Part shown: positions 1-11,738 of the stretch, piece by piece
How positions within the stretch are numbered: position 1 is the first letter of the stretch
Layout: every line of letters starts with the position of its first letter
DNA from: Mycolicibacterium hodleri
GTDB lineage: Bacteria; Actinomycetota; Actinomycetes; Mycobacteriales; Mycobacteriaceae
Direction of reading: 5' to 3'
DNA: 64,000 nucleotides
Assembly (NCBI RefSeq): GCF_025822245.1
Contig: NZ_JACKTL010000033.1
Coordinates: 298,435 to 362,434, forward strand
The notes under the pieces: model-generated
What the model saw: only the letters and a program-made list of their open reading frames with translations
Databases searched by the model: none
Told to the model about the DNA's origin: nothing
Translations under genes and position numbers: made by a program

Positions 1-116
1 TGCTGCGCTTCGGGCTCGGCTACGCCGAGGAACGCCAGTCGGACGCGAAGGTCGTCGCCCATCCCCCGGCGGTGCGCATGCGCTACGCGAAGCCGGCCGG
101 TCCCCTCGGCTACTGA
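1..116 (+). CDS. 3' end of a gene upstream of trpG (possibly DUF881, Rv0012-like)
   Basis: Only the last 37 codons are inside the window, ending ...MRYAKPAGPLGY and a TGA at 114-116. The tail resembles the C-terminus of DUF881 (YlxW-like) envelope proteins, which often end in a hydrophobic strand followed by RYAKP. In M. tuberculosis a DUF881-type gene (Rv0012) lies just before trpG, so position agrees. A class E sortase, which also occurs at this site in some actinobacteria, cannot be excluded from so short a piece. It is followed 18 bp later by trpG on the same strand. Confidence 0.45.
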   Translation, partial: LRFGLGYAEERQSDAKVVAHPPAVRMRYAKPAGPLGY

Positions 117-134
117 GCCCAGTAACCTGGGCTG

Positions 135-786
135 ATGCGCGTCCTCGTCGTCGACAACTACGACAGCTTCGTCTTCAACCTGGTCCAGTACCTCGGACAG
201 TTGGGCGTGCACGCCGACGTGTGGCGCAACGACGACCCGCGACTCGCTTCCGACGCCGACGTCGCCAAGGCTGCCGAGGACTTCGACGGCATCCTGCTGA
301 GCCCCGGACCGGGCACCCCGGAGCGGGCGGGAGCGTCGATTCCGCTCGTCCACGCCTCGGCGGCCGCGGCGACGCCACTGCTCGGGGTGTGCCTCGGGCA
401 TCAGGCCATCGGGGTCGCCTTCGGTGGCACCGTCGACCGCGCTCCGGAACTTCTGCACGGCAAGACCAGCAGCGTCAATCACGCGGATGTTGGTGTGCTG
501 AAAGGACTTCCGGATCCGTTCACCGCGACGCGGTATCACTCGCTGACCATCCTGCCCGACACGATGCCCGACGAGCTCGAGGTGACGGCACGGACGTCGG
601 GTGGCGTGGTGATGGGCGTGCAGCACGTGGAACTACCGATTCACGGCGTGCAGTTCCACCCCGAGTCGATCCTCACCGAGGGCGGGCACCGGATGCTCGC
701 CAACTGGCTGGCGGCGTGCGGTCAACCGCTCGACGAGCCGCTGGTGAGCACGCTCGAGCGCGAGGTCGCCGATACGGTGCGGACGG

Positions 787-803
<17 letters not shown>
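135..803 (+). CDS. trpG: Glutamine amidotransferase, anthranilate/aminodeoxychorismate synthase component II
   Basis: A 222-residue class I glutamine amidotransferase. It supplies ammonia from glutamine to the chorismate-using partner subunit in tryptophan and/or folate synthesis. The N-terminus MRVLVVDNYDSFVFNL is the family signature. The nucleophile Cys sits in GVCLGHQAIG (about residue 86), and the His-Glu pair in GVQFHPESILTEGG (about 174-176). No synthase component I gene is in the window. The gene converges on pknB and the two stop regions overlap by 17 bp. The same trpG/pknB arrangement is found in M. tuberculosis, so the symbol is used on synteny as well as sequence. Confidence 0.95.
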
Positions 804-2675
<1,872 letters not shown>

Positions 2676-2679
<4 letters not shown>

Positions 2680-3899
2680 CGAGACATCTGTTCTGCGAGT
2701 GAAGGCCCGCTGAGGCCGGGCATGGCGCCCGGCGTGGGCGGAGGAACCGACACCACCGTGGTGCTGGTCTCCGTAGACGGGGCCGTCTTCTTGTCGTTGC
2801 GGTCCTGGACGTTCAAGACCATGAGGATCGCGATGATGATCGCGAGCGCACCCAGCACGCCGGCCGCCCACAGCAGCGCCCGCTGACCGGGGGAGAACGT
2901 GCGCTTCGGGGGAGGCGTCCGGTGGCTACCGGTCGGAGGCCGGGTGCGGACGTTGGCCGTCGGAGGCCGGCCGTAGTCCGGAACCGCGCGGGTCTGGGCG
3001 GTCGACGGGATGGCGGCGGGCGTGGCCCGGCCGATCGTGGGGGCGTGGTTGGGCCGCGGGGGCCTGCGCCCGGCGCGAACCGCCGCGACCGCGTCGGCGA
3101 ACGTGCCGCCGGTGCGGTACCGCTGGCCAGGCTCCTTGAGCAGGCTGATCTCGATCAGCTCGCGGACGTTCGGGGGGATGTCCGCGGGCAGCGGCGCCGG
3201 CTGCTCCTTGATGTGCTTCATCGCGACGGTCAGCGCGCCCTCGCCGATGAACGGCCGCCGCCCGGCGACGGATTCGTAGCCGACGACGCCCAATGAGTAG
3301 ACGTCGCTGGCGGGGGTGGCGTCGCGGCCCAGCGCCTGCTCGGGGGCGATGTACTGCGCGGTGCCCATCACCATGCCGGTCTGCGTCACCGGCGCGGCGT
3401 CGACGGCCTTGGCGATGCCGAAGTCGGTGAGCTTCACCTGGCCCGTCGGGGTGATCAGGATGTTGCCGGGCTTGACGTCGCGGTGGACCAGTCCGGCGGT
3501 GTGCGCGACCTGCAGCGCCCGTCCGGTCTGCTCCAGCATGTCCAGGGAGTGGCGCAGCGACAGTCGCCCGGTGCGCTTGAGCACCGAGTTCAACGGTTCG
3601 CCGGTCACCATTTCCATGACGAGATAGGCCGTGCGGCCGGCGTCGTCGAGTTCGGTCTCGCCGTAGTCGTAGACGCTGGCGATGCCGGGGTGGTTCAGCA
3701 TGGCCACGATCCGGGCCTCGGCGCGGAACCGCTCGACGAACTCGGGGTCGGTCGAGAATTCGGCCTTGAGCACCTTGATCGCAACCTGGCGTCCCAGCCG
3801 GGTGTCCAGGGCTTCCCACACCTGGCCCATGCCGCCCGTCGCGATGAGTCGCTGAAGACGGTAGCGGTCGGACAGCGTCACTCCGACGCGCGCGGTCAT
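2676..3899 (-). CDS. pknA: Ser/Thr protein kinase PknA
   Basis: A 407-residue kinase that works with PknB on cell-shape and division targets such as Wag31. The kinase domain (about 1-280) shows [32 protein letters not shown] and the loop [12 protein letters not shown] proline- and threonine-rich linker follows, then one TM helix ([19 protein letters not shown], about 350-372) and a short extracytoplasmic tail without PASTA domains. The start [15 protein letters not shown] matches the family; 50 further open codons upstream lie inside pbpA. It overlaps both neighbours by 4 bp (ATGA). Confidence 0.97.
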
Positions 3900-5374
3900 G
3901 ATCCCTCCCGCAGGGCCGCGGCAATGGTTGCCCGGCCGATCGGCGCAGCGAGGGCGCCACCGGTCGCGGACAATCGGTCCCCGCCATTCTCCACTAGCAC
4001 CGCGATTGCGACCTTCGGCGCCTTGGCCGGGGCGAACGCGATGTACCACGCGTGGGGCGGCGTGTTCCGCGGATCCGAGCCGTGCTCGGCCGTCCCGGTC
4101 TTGGAGGCGATCTGGACGCCTGCGATGGACCCCGTCTGCTGGGTGTCCTGTTCGGCGCCGATCATCAGGTCAGTAAGTGTAGTGGCGACCTGCGGGGACA
4201 CCGCGCGCCGAAGTTCCTGCGGGCTGGTCGAGCTGAGGCTGCCGAGGTCGGGTCCCTTGAGGTCCTCCACCAGATACGGCTGCATGGTCACCCCGCCGTT
4301 GGCGACGGTCGCGGCGATCATCGCGTTCTGCAGGGGCGTGAGGGCGACGTCCTTCTGCCCGATGCTGGACATGCCCAGCGCGGCGTCGTCACCGATGGGG
4401 CCGACGGTCGACGCGGCCACCTGAAGCGGGATGGGCGGGGGAGCCGTGTCCAACCCGAACGCCTGGGCGGTGCGGCGCAGCGCGTCGGCGCCGGTGCGGA
4501 TTCCGAGGTCGACGAAGGCGGTGTTGCACGACTTCGCGAACGCGATGCGCAGAGTGGTGGTCGGGTCGTTGCCGCACGTCGAACCGCCGTAGTTCTCCAG
4601 CGTTGCAGTGCTGTCGGGCAACGGGATTCGAGCCGCCGCGGTGACCTGGGTGTCCGGGTTGGCGCCGTTGGCGAGCGCCGCCGCGGTGGTGACGACCTTG
4701 AACGTCGAACCAGGGGGGTAGGTCTCGGAGATGGCACGGTTGACCAGCGGCGAGTCGGGGTCGTCCCGCAGCTGCTGCCAGGTCTGGGACTGAACGTTGC
4801 CGTCATGAGACGCCAACAGGTTTGGGTCGTACGACGGTGACGAGACCATCCCGAGGATCTTTCCGGTGGACGGCTCCAATGCCACGACCGAACCCTTGCA
4901 TGGGCCGCCGTTGCACCCCTTTTGCATGGCATCCCAGGCGGCTTGCTGTACCTGCGGATTGATGGTGGTGGCGACGTTCCCGCCGCGGGGGTCGCGGCCG
5001 GTGAAGAAGTCGGCGAGCCGACGGCCGAACAGGCGCTCGTCGGATCCGTTGAGCACGGTGTCCTCGGCGCGCTCGAGCCCGGTGCTGGAGTACAGCAGCG
5101 AGTAGAAGCCGGTCACCGGGGCGTAGGCCTGCGGGTTCGGGTACACCCGCAGGAAGCGGAAGTGTCCGTCGGTCGAGGTCGAGTAGGCAAGCAGCTGGCC
5201 GCCCGCCGAGATCTGCCCGCGCTGACGGGAGTACTCGTCGAGGAGCACCCGCTGGTTGCGCGGGTCCGAGCGTAATCCGTCGGCCCGAAACACCTGCGTC
5301 AGTGTGGCGTTAGCCAGCAGCAGCACGATCAGGCCCATGATTGCGATCGACACGCGTCGCAGTGAGGTGTTCAT
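3896..5374 (-). CDS. pbpA: Class B penicillin-binding protein (transpeptidase) PbpA
   Basis: A 492-residue monofunctional D,D-transpeptidase that crosslinks septal and elongation peptidoglycan together with RodA. One N-terminal TM helix ([18 protein letters not shown], about 8-25) anchors it outside the membrane. The acyl-serine motif STFK is in [15 protein letters not shown] (about residue 220), the second motif is KSCN, and the KTG box is in [10 protein letters not shown] (about 424). Length equals the mycobacterial protein (491). The start [14 protein letters not shown] is set by the 4-bp overlap with the rodA stop. Confidence 0.96.
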   Translation of the reverse strand: MNTSLRRVSIAIMGLIVLLLANATLTQVFRADGLRSDPRNQRVLLDEYSRQRGQISAGGQLLAYSTSTDGHFRFLRVYPNPQAYAPVTGFYSLLYSSTGLERAEDTVLNGSDERLFGRRLADFFTGRDPRGGNVATTINPQVQQAAWDAMQKGCNGGPCKGSVVALEPSTGKILGMVSSPSYDPNLLASHDGNVQSQTWQQLRDDPDSPLVNRAISETYPPGSTFKVVTTAAALANGANPDTQVTAAARIPLPDSTATLENYGGSTCGNDPTTTLRIAFAKSCNTAFVDLGIRTGADALRRTAQAFGLDTAPPPIPLQVAASTVGPIGDDAALGMSSIGQKDVALTPLQNAMIAATVANGGVTMQPYLVEDLKGPDLGSLSSTSPQELRRAVSPQVATTLTDLMIGAEQDTQQTGSIAGVQIASKTGTAEHGSDPRNTPPHAWYIAFAPAKAPKVAIAVLVENGGDRLSATGGALAAPIGRATIAAALREGS

Positions 5375-6780
5375 ACGCGCCCGATCACCTCCGTGCGCGC
5401 CGCGGCGATCGGCGTGGCGTTCGGCGCCTTGCCGTCCAACGGGCGGCGAGCCGAGTGGGAGATGCAGATCAGGATGGCCAAGAGCACGTAGTTGGCGATG
5501 AGCGAGGATCCGCCGTACGACAACCACGGGGTGGTGAGCCCGGTCAGGGGAATCAGCTTGGTGACGCCGCCGACGACGATGAACAACTGGATCGCCAGGG
5601 TGGAGGCCAACCCGGCGGCGAGCAGCTTGCCAAAGCTGTCCCGCACGGCGACCGCCGTGCGCAGGCCGCGGATGACCAGGATCGTGTAGAGCATCAGGAC
5701 GCCGGCGAAGCCGACGAGGCCGAGCTCTTCGCCGATGGCGGCGATGATGAAGTCGGTCGACGCGGCGGGCACGGTGCCGGGCTGGCCGTTGCCGAGACCG
5801 GTGCCGAAGATGCCGCCGGTGGCAAAGCTGAACAGTGACTGCACCATTTGGTAGCCGGCGCCGTCCGGATCGGCGAAGGGATCCAGCCAGGTCTCGACGC
5901 GCACCCGGACGTGGGCGAACGCGTGGTAGGCGACGACGCTGCCGGCCGCAAAGAGCAAGAGCCCCAACAGAACCCAGCTGATCCGGTCGGTGGCGATGTA
6001 GACGATCACCAGAAACGACGCGTACAGCAGCAGCGACGTGCCGAGGTCCTTCTCGAAGACCATGACGCCGATCGACGCGATCCAGGCGGCGAGCAGCGGC
6101 GCCAGGTCGCGCGGCCGGGGCAGGTTCATCCCCAGGATGTGCTTGCCGGCGCTGGTGAACAGGCTGCGCTTGGACACCAGGACGGACGCGAAGAAGATCA
6201 GCAGCAGGATCTTGGAGATTTCGGCGGGCTGAATCGAGAAGCCCTGGAACCGAATCCAGATCTTGGCGCCGTTCTCCTCCGACATCGAACTGGGCAGGAT
6301 GGCGGGGATGACGAGCAGGACCAGACCGACCAGTCCGCACACGTAGCCGTACCGGGCGAGCATGCGATGGTCGGTCAGGAATGCCACGACGAGGCAGAAC
6401 GCGATCACCCCGACCAAGGTCCACAGCATCTGCTGGTTGGCGCTCGGACCACGGGCACCGCCGGCTGCCCCCTCGGCGAGGTCCAGACGGTGAATCATCA
6501 CCAGTCCCAACCCATTTAGCAGGGCCACCACCGGAAGGAGCAGGGGATCGGCATAGGGCGCAAACCTGCGGACGGCGACGTGGGCGGCGGCGAACAGGGC
6601 GAGGTATCCGAGGGTGTACTGGGCCAGATCCCAGTTGAGGCCCTGCTCCTGGTTGGCTTCGACGATGAGCAGCGCGACGGTGGTGATCAGCGCCGCGAAC
6701 CCGAGTAGCAGTAGTTCGGAGTTGCGCCGGTTGGGCAACGGTGGCACGACGGTCACCGGGGCCTGCGGCTGCGTGCTCAT
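5371..6780 (-). CDS. rodA: SEDS-family peptidoglycan glycosyltransferase RodA
   Basis: A 469-residue polytopic membrane protein of the FtsW/RodA/SpoVE family, which polymerises lipid II and pairs with PbpA. About 12 hydrophobic helices are visible. The conserved extracellular region includes GYQMVQSLFSFATGGIFGTGLGNG and the C-terminal block PLTGLTTPWLSYGGSSLIANY. The start MSTQPQAPVTVVPPLP is chosen because it overlaps the pstP stop by 4 bp and gives the same length as the M. tuberculosis protein. Confidence 0.96.
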   Translation of the reverse strand: MSTQPQAPVTVVPPLPNRRNSELLLLGFAALITTVALLIVEANQEQGLNWDLAQYTLGYLALFAAAHVAVRRFAPYADPLLLPVVALLNGLGLVMIHRLDLAEGAAGGARGPSANQQMLWTLVGVIAFCLVVAFLTDHRMLARYGYVCGLVGLVLLVIPAILPSSMSEENGAKIWIRFQGFSIQPAEISKILLLIFFASVLVSKRSLFTSAGKHILGMNLPRPRDLAPLLAAWIASIGVMVFEKDLGTSLLLYASFLVIVYIATDRISWVLLGLLLFAAGSVVAYHAFAHVRVRVETWLDPFADPDGAGYQMVQSLFSFATGGIFGTGLGNGQPGTVPAASTDFIIAAIGEELGLVGFAGVLMLYTILVIRGLRTAVAVRDSFGKLLAAGLASTLAIQLFIVVGGVTKLIPLTGLTTPWLSYGGSSLIANYVLLAILICISHSARRPLDGKAPNATPIAAARTEVIGRV

Positions 6781-8291
6781 GACGCGGTCCGGCAGTCGGT
6801 GCCCGGCTTCTGTGGCGGAGGCGGAAGGGCGGTGCCGGTGGGCGTGGGTGTGGTTGCGGGTGGCGGTGCCGTCACCGTGGGGGTGGTCTCGAGCGCGGGA
6901 CTGCCTGCGGCGGTGCTCGGCGGCGGGGCGGTCGACGTCGTCGTCGTCGGTGACGCGGACGTACTGGGCGGGGGAGGGGTCGGGCTGGGCGGCGGGGTGG
7001 ACGTCGTCGTGCGAGCCGACGCGGGCACGCAGACCGGCAGGACCGACGACTGGGCCAGCTCGCGGAGCTGGCGGATCGCCTCGTCGAGGGTGCCCCCGGG
7101 CAGCCCGGCGGTCACCTGGGCGCGCTCGGACTCGCGAAGGTCGGCGACCTGGAGGGGCTTGCACCCGCCACGGGCGTCGTCGACGCCGATGTTGGTGATC
7201 GAGTTGCGCGAGTCCAGGCACGCGATCTGGAAGGTCTCCTGCAGCGACATCCCGGCGACGCTGCCCTGCACCCCACGCATGATGTAGACCGAGCCGTCGC
7301 GCTCGGCGACGTAGTAGTTGTTCTGAATCACCGTGCGGCCCACCGCAAGTCCGGCAAGGACCAGCACCAGCAGCAGCAGCGCGACGAAGATCATGGTGCG
7401 GCGCGAGCGTGGCTTCTTCGCGGGGGCGGCGGGTTCGACGGCGGGACGGTTGGCCGCCGCCGCGACGCGCTTGGGGTTGAAGGCCGACGCCCGTCCGGCC
7501 GCGGTGTTGGGGGGTGCGCTCTGGTCGTCTTGACCGGAGACCGCACCGGCGAGAATCGGTTGGGTCTGGCCGTATTCGTAGTCGACGACGTCCGCGACCA
7601 CCACGGTCACGTTGTCCGGACCGCCGCCGCGCAGAGCCATCTCGATGAGCCGGTCGGCACTCTCGGTGACGTCGGGGATCTGCAGGGCGTCGAGGATCGT
7701 GTCGTGGCTGACGGGGTCGGACAGGCCGTCGGAGCACAGCAGGTAGCGGTCGCCGGCGTGGGCTTCGCGCACCGTAAGCGTGGGCTCGACCTCGTGGCCG
7801 GTCAGCGCCCGCATGATCAGCGACCGTTGTGGGTGGCTGTGCGCCTCCTCGGCGGTGATGCGACCCTCGTCGACCAGGGTCTGGACGAAGGTGTCGTCCT
7901 TGGTGATCTGGGTCAGCTCGCCGTCTCGAAGCAGGTATCCCCGCGAGTCGCCGACGTGCACCAGGCCAAGTCTGTTTCCCGCGAACAGGATTGCGGTGAG
8001 GGTGGTGCCCATGCCCTCGAGGTCGGGGTCGGACTCGACGTGCGCGGCGATGGCCGAGTTGCCTTCGTGGACTGCGGAGTTGAGCTGGCTGAGCAGGTCC
8101 CCGCCGGGCTCGTCGTCGTCGAGGTGGGCCAGCGCGGCGATCACCAGCTGGGAGGCGACCTCACCGGCGGCGTGCCCGCCCATGCCGTCGGCGAGTGCCA
8201 GCAGGCGCGCACCGGCGTACACCGAGTCTTCGTTGTTGGCGCGCACCAGGCCGCGGTCGCTGCGGGCGGCGTACCGGAGGACGAGACTCAT
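6777..8291 (-). CDS. pstP: PP2C-type Ser/Thr protein phosphatase PstP
   Basis: A 504-residue membrane phosphatase that reverses PknA/PknB phosphorylation. The PP2C core (about 1-240) carries the metal-binding aspartates in ALADGMGGHAAGE, LVHVGDSRGYLL, CSDGLSD and GGPDNVTVVVAD. A basic linker and one TM helix follow (TMIFVALLLLVLVLAGLAV, about 299-318). The extracytoplasmic domain of about 180 residues ends in a Pro/Thr-rich tail. Its start overlaps the fhaB stop by 4 bp. Encoding the phosphatase between the kinases and their FHA substrates makes the operon a self-contained signalling module. Confidence 0.96.
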   Translation of the reverse strand: MSLVLRYAARSDRGLVRANNEDSVYAGARLLALADGMGGHAAGEVASQLVIAALAHLDDDEPGGDLLSQLNSAVHEGNSAIAAHVESDPDLEGMGTTLTAILFAGNRLGLVHVGDSRGYLLRDGELTQITKDDTFVQTLVDEGRITAEEAHSHPQRSLIMRALTGHEVEPTLTVREAHAGDRYLLCSDGLSDPVSHDTILDALQIPDVTESADRLIEMALRGGGPDNVTVVVADVVDYEYGQTQPILAGAVSGQDDQSAPPNTAAGRASAFNPKRVAAAANRPAVEPAAPAKKPRSRRTMIFVALLLLVLVLAGLAVGRTVIQNNYYVAERDGSVYIMRGVQGSVAGMSLQETFQIACLDSRNSITNIGVDDARGGCKPLQVADLRESERAQVTAGLPGGTLDEAIRQLRELAQSSVLPVCVPASARTTTSTPPPSPTPPPPSTSASPTTTTSTAPPPSTAAGSPALETTPTVTAPPPATTPTPTGTALPPPPQKPGTDCRTAS

Positions 8292-8758
8292 GGGCGCAAC
8301 TCGATCACGGTCTTGCCGATCCGCACCGGCGTGCCCATCGGAACCCTTACCGCCGTCGTCACCTTCGCCCTGTCAAGGTATGTACCGTTGGTCGATCCTA
8401 GGTCCTCGACGTACCATTCGGACCCTCGTGGCGACAGCCGCGCATGCCGTGTCGACGAATAGTCGTCGGTCAGCACCAGCGTGGAGTCGTCGGCGCGACC
8501 GATGAGGACGGGCTGGGCACCCAACTGAATGCGCGTGCCCGCCAACGCGCCTTCGGTGACCACCAGCTGGCGGGGGGTGTTGCGGCGCTGACCGCGGCTG
8601 GGCAGCAACGTGCCGCGCAGCGCGAGCCCCCGCTTGACCATCACCGCACCGGTGGGCGCGTAGATGTCGGTACGCAGAATCCGCAGCACGGACCAGATGA
8701 ACAGCCACAGCAGCAACAGGAAACCGACGCGCGTCAGCTGCAGCACTATCCCCTGCAT
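8288..8758 (-). CDS. fhaB: FHA-domain protein FhaB (FipA)
   Basis: A 156-residue protein with an N-terminal TM helix (about 10-27, LTRVGFLLLLWLFIWSVLR) and a C-terminal FHA phosphothreonine-binding domain (about 80-150). The FHA landmarks are LIGRADDSTLVL, SSTRHARL and EDLGSTNGTYL. In M. tuberculosis FipA links FtsZ and FtsQ and is phosphorylated by PknA. It overlaps pstP by 4 bp, and 151 bp separate it from fhaA. Confidence 0.95.
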   Translation of the reverse strand: MQGIVLQLTRVGFLLLLWLFIWSVLRILRTDIYAPTGAVMVKRGLALRGTLLPSRGQRRNTPRQLVVTEGALAGTRIQLGAQPVLIGRADDSTLVLTDDYSSTRHARLSPRGSEWYVEDLGSTNGTYLDRAKVTTAVRVPMGTPVRIGKTVIELRP

Positions 8759-8909
8759 CTGACGTCCTCTCCGTCACCGTCCCGATGTCGCCGCCTCGGC
8801 GTCACCGCACCGGGCTCAGCCGTCGTCGGCAACGTCACGATACTTGGGCCGGTGACGGGTTCGAGGCACGAGTATGGCCCAGCCCTACAGCCGTCGCCAG
8901 CCTGAGCGC

Positions 8910-10391
8910 TCAGTGAACGCGGACGATGATCTCGGAATGACCCAGACGGATGGTGTCACCGTCGGCCAACTGCCACTCCTGAACGGGAGCGTTGTTGACC
9001 GTGGTGCCGTTGGTGGAGTTCAGGTCGGAGAGCAGTGCGATCTGGCCGTCCCAGCGGATTTCCAGGTGGCGCCGCGAGACGCCGGTGTCCGGAAGGCGGA
9101 ACTGAGCGTCCTGGCCGCGTCCGATGACGTTGGCGCCCTCACGAAGCTGATAGGTGCGACCGCTGCCGTCGTCGAGCTGAAGCGTCACCGTGGCACCGGC
9201 TGAGCCGTACCCGCCACCCGCGCCGTACCCGGCCACCGGTGCGGCGGCAGGCGGCTGCCCGTAGTCGTAGCCGGCCTGGCCGTACCCACCGTCGGCGGGC
9301 TGGCCGTAGCCGGGGTCGGCGTAGCCCTGGGGTGAGCCCTGGTCGCCGTAGCGGCCATAGTCGGCCTGGGTGCCGTAGCCGCCCGGTTCCGGTCGCCCGT
9401 AGCCCTGGGCGCCGTAGCCCTGGTCGGGGTAACCGCCCTGGTCCGGGTAGCCACCCTGGTCGCCGTACCCACCCTGATCCGGGTAGCCGCCCTGATCGGG
9501 GTAGGACGGACGCGGCGGCTCGGCCGGACGGCCGTAGTCCTCACCGCGAGGCGGGGCCGGGGGACGGCCGTAGTCGTAGCCGCCGGCGTCGCCGTACCCG
9601 CCCGGAGCACCGGCTGGGGGGCCGTATCCGGGAGGCGGCTGACGGTACCCCTGGTCGGGGTACCCGGCGGGCGGGCTGGCGGGTGGGCCGTACCCGGCGG
9701 GCGACCTCTGGTCATAGGTCGGCGGCGGGTAGCCCTGGTCCGGGTAACCACCGCGGTCGTAGCCACCCTGCTCCGGGTAGCCGCCTGCGGGCTGACCCGC
9801 TGCGGGGGGAGGCGGGTAGCCGCCCTCGGGGGCCGGCGGATACGGGGCGCGGGGTTCCTCGCCCTGACGGTTGTACTCGTAGTAATCGTCGCCAGGCTGC
9901 GCTGGTCCCTGGCCGCCGCCGCGGTAACTCGGGTTGTCGGTCATGGGTGGAACTCCTGGTTCTGCGGTGAGAGCACGGGCAGGGTCTGGGGGTGCAGAGG
10001 CGCTTCCGCCGCTGGTCGAGTCTGGGTTGACCGTTCCACGGGTGCGAAACTGGCCGGTGTGCAACTGCGGTGACGCCTCGAATCCAACGACCACATCACC
10101 ATACGTTTGCCACCCTTGGTCACGGATGTATCCCTCCAGGTATCGGGCGAATGTCGTCGGTGTGAGGTCGGGGTCGGCGCGGACCTTGTGAAAGTCGGAT
10201 GCACTGAGGGTAATGACGTAGTCGTTTGGGGCCAAAATTCGGCGGCCGCCGACTTCGCGCGCACCGGCGTCGGCTTCGCGCTGGAGGATGGCCTCGACCT
10301 CCTGCGGAACGATGCTCCCGCCGAAGACGCGCGCGAAGGTGTCACCGACGGTTGCCTCGAGCTTGCGCTCGAAGCGGTCGACGAGTCCCAT
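8910..10391 (-). CDS. fhaA: FHA-domain protein FhaA
   Basis: A 493-residue cytoplasmic adaptor that binds phosphorylated PknB targets such as the MviN pseudokinase domain. The N-terminal DUF3662 domain (about 1-125) begins MGLVDRFERKLEATVGDTFARVFGG. The middle (about 150-400) is an extremely biased Gly/Tyr/Pro/Gln/Asp linker made of degenerate G-Y-P-D-Q-G units. The C-terminal FHA domain has NVIGRGQDAQFRL, GVSRRHLEIRW and LNSTNGTTVN. It is first in the operon, with 234 bp of promoter-bearing DNA back to the tRNA. The M. tuberculosis protein is about 527 aa; the linker accounts for the difference. Confidence 0.96.
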   Translation of the reverse strand: MGLVDRFERKLEATVGDTFARVFGGSIVPQEVEAILQREADAGAREVGGRRILAPNDYVITLSASDFHKVRADPDLTPTTFARYLEGYIRDQGWQTYGDVVVGFEASPQLHTGQFRTRGTVNPDSTSGGSASAPPDPARALTAEPGVPPMTDNPSYRGGGQGPAQPGDDYYEYNRQGEEPRAPYPPAPEGGYPPPPAAGQPAGGYPEQGGYDRGGYPDQGYPPPTYDQRSPAGYGPPASPPAGYPDQGYRQPPPGYGPPAGAPGGYGDAGGYDYGRPPAPPRGEDYGRPAEPPRPSYPDQGGYPDQGGYGDQGGYPDQGGYPDQGYGAQGYGRPEPGGYGTQADYGRYGDQGSPQGYADPGYGQPADGGYGQAGYDYGQPPAAAPVAGYGAGGGYGSAGATVTLQLDDGSGRTYQLREGANVIGRGQDAQFRLPDTGVSRRHLEIRWDGQIALLSDLNSTNGTTVNNAPVQEWQLADGDTIRLGHSEIIVRVH

Positions 10392-10625
10392 GTCACCGCC
10401 TGCCTCGCTGTTCGTCGTGGTGGCCGCGTTCGACGCAGTACGGAACCTGCGTGTCGCGGGTGTCGATTCCTCTTGGCATGGTATCGGCCATCGGCGTCAG
10501 AACGTCACCGACCGGCACCGGTTATCAGATCGAGGCTGGTCAGAGACGTCCACGACGGCATACATGGGCCAAGCTGCGCGGTTGGGAGAGCGGCCCGAGA
10601 GCGTGATAGTCTCACCCGGTTGTTG

Positions 10626-10708
10626 GGGCGAGTGGCGGAATGGCAGACGCGCTGGCTTCAGGTGCCAGTGTCCTTCGGGACGTGGGGGTTCAAGTCCCCC
10701 TTCGCCCA
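10626..10708 (+). tRNA. leuT: tRNA-Leu (CAG)
   Basis: Foldable by eye. The acceptor stem GGGCGAG pairs with TTCGCCC (one G-U), and the discriminator is A at 10708. The anticodon stem CTGGC/GCCAG closes the loop TTCAGGT, giving anticodon CAG. A long class II variable arm (GTCC TTCG GGAC) and a T-arm with GGGGGTTCAAGTCCCCC follow. The 3' CCA is not encoded. It sits just outside fhaA and on the opposite strand, as in M. tuberculosis (leuT). Confidence 0.95.
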
Positions 10709-10737
10709 CAATGAGCGGTTCCACGAACTGCGACGCC

Positions 10738-10771
10738 AAAGGTCACGATCTCGAAAGAGGTCGTGACCTTT
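10738..10771 (+). terminator. Rho-independent-type terminator after tRNA-Leu
   Basis: A 15-bp stem (10738-10752 with 10757-10771; one G-T pair) closed by a GAAA tetraloop and followed by GTGTTTTGG, a weak T tract. It is 30 bp past the tRNA 3' end. The next 263 bp (10772-11034) have no supportable gene. Confidence 0.8.
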
Positions 10772-11034
10772 GTGTTTTGGGGTCACATCTGGGCCACGGT
10801 TGCGACGTCAAGCGCCGTGGGGATCTTGTCGCAAAGGATCCCGTATTCGTGGAAGCGGACCACTCGCATGCAAGGTAGGTGGGGCCAGGTTGATGGAGCT
10901 GTGTGAAGGCTGTTCCGGACACGAGGGTGCCAGGAACATGATCGTCCGGCGACGATGTCTCGTAAGTAGAAACGAGGTCGATCAGTCCTCTCAGTTGGTG
11001 GGGAGAAATCGACCCCGGCGCTACGCTCAGGTGC

Positions 11035-11604
11035 GTGCTGTCGGCAGCCGATCCCGTCACCTGGCGACCTCAGCGCATCGCTATTGCTGGCGTGACGGGA
11101 TCTGGCAAGTCGACGTTGGCCAAGCGACTTTCGAGCCGGTTGAGTCTCACTTATGTTGAAATCGACGGCCTGTTCCACGGCCCCAACTGGGAACCGCGAC
11201 CCGACTTCGTCCGTGACGTGGAGGCAGTCATCTCCGGAGATTCGTGGGTGGTCGAGTGGCAGTACTCAGCGGTCCGCGCGAAGATCCTCGAACGCGCCGA
11301 CACGCTGATTTGGCTCGACCTTTCGACGCCACTGACCCTGTACCAGCTGACTCGCCGCACAGTTCGCCGGCGGCTGCGGAGAGTGGAGCTCTGGAACGGC
11401 AACTATGAAGGGCCACTGCTTAGCTTCTTCACTGACTCTGACCACATCGTGCGCTGGGGAATCCGCACCCGGAACAAGCTCCGAGGCCGAATCCCAGCCG
11501 TTGCGGCGTCGAATCCGAATGTGCGTGTGGTGAGACTTGCTTCCCGGCGCGATATCGAACTGTGGATGAGTCACGTTGCCGCCAAGCCCGAACAGAATTC
11601 ATAG
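11035..11604 (+). CDS. P-loop nucleotide kinase-like protein (adenylate kinase/FlaR type)
   Basis: A 189-residue protein with a Walker A motif near the N-terminus (IAIAGVTGSGKSTLAKRLSS). The pattern that follows is typical of small topology-modulation or adenylate-kinase-like proteins: YVEIDGLFHGPNW, then a strand leading to ERADTLIWLDLSTPL, then a basic helix TRRTVRRRLRRVELWNGN. Substrate is unknown. GTG at 11035 is the earliest start that keeps the whole domain. It stands alone, on the strand of the tRNA. Confidence 0.75.
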   Translation: MLSAADPVTWRPQRIAIAGVTGSGKSTLAKRLSSRLSLTYVEIDGLFHGPNWEPRPDFVRDVEAVISGDSWVVEWQYSAVRAKILERADTLIWLDLSTPLTLYQLTRRTVRRRLRRVELWNGNYEGPLLSFFTDSDHIVRWGIRTRNKLRGRIPAVAASNPNVRVVRLASRRDIELWMSHVAAKPEQNS

Positions 11605-11738
11605 GCTTACTCGGGTAGGACCGGAGATGCTGATCCGGTGGGTTCGAGATGTTGGGTGTCAGCGAGTGCAGCCACCTGCCGATTGTGAAAGTAGCCATCC
11701 TGGCGCAGGGTGATGATGCGGCCGGGGATCGATCGAAA

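Noticed and set aside
9185..10391. Tandem-repeat array or phase-variable minisatellite in fhaA
   Set aside because: The repetition is at the amino-acid level (degenerate G-Y-P-D-Q-G units) with variable codons; this low-complexity linker is normal for mycobacterial FhaA.
10626..10771. Integration site for a genomic island at tRNA-Leu
   Set aside because: No integrase gene or duplicated tRNA 3' end is visible in the window, and the tRNA is followed by its own terminator.
10743..11060. A 105-codon minus-strand frame after the tRNA
   Set aside because: Composition is unlike the neighbours, it reads through the tRNA terminator hairpin and shows no recognisable domain.
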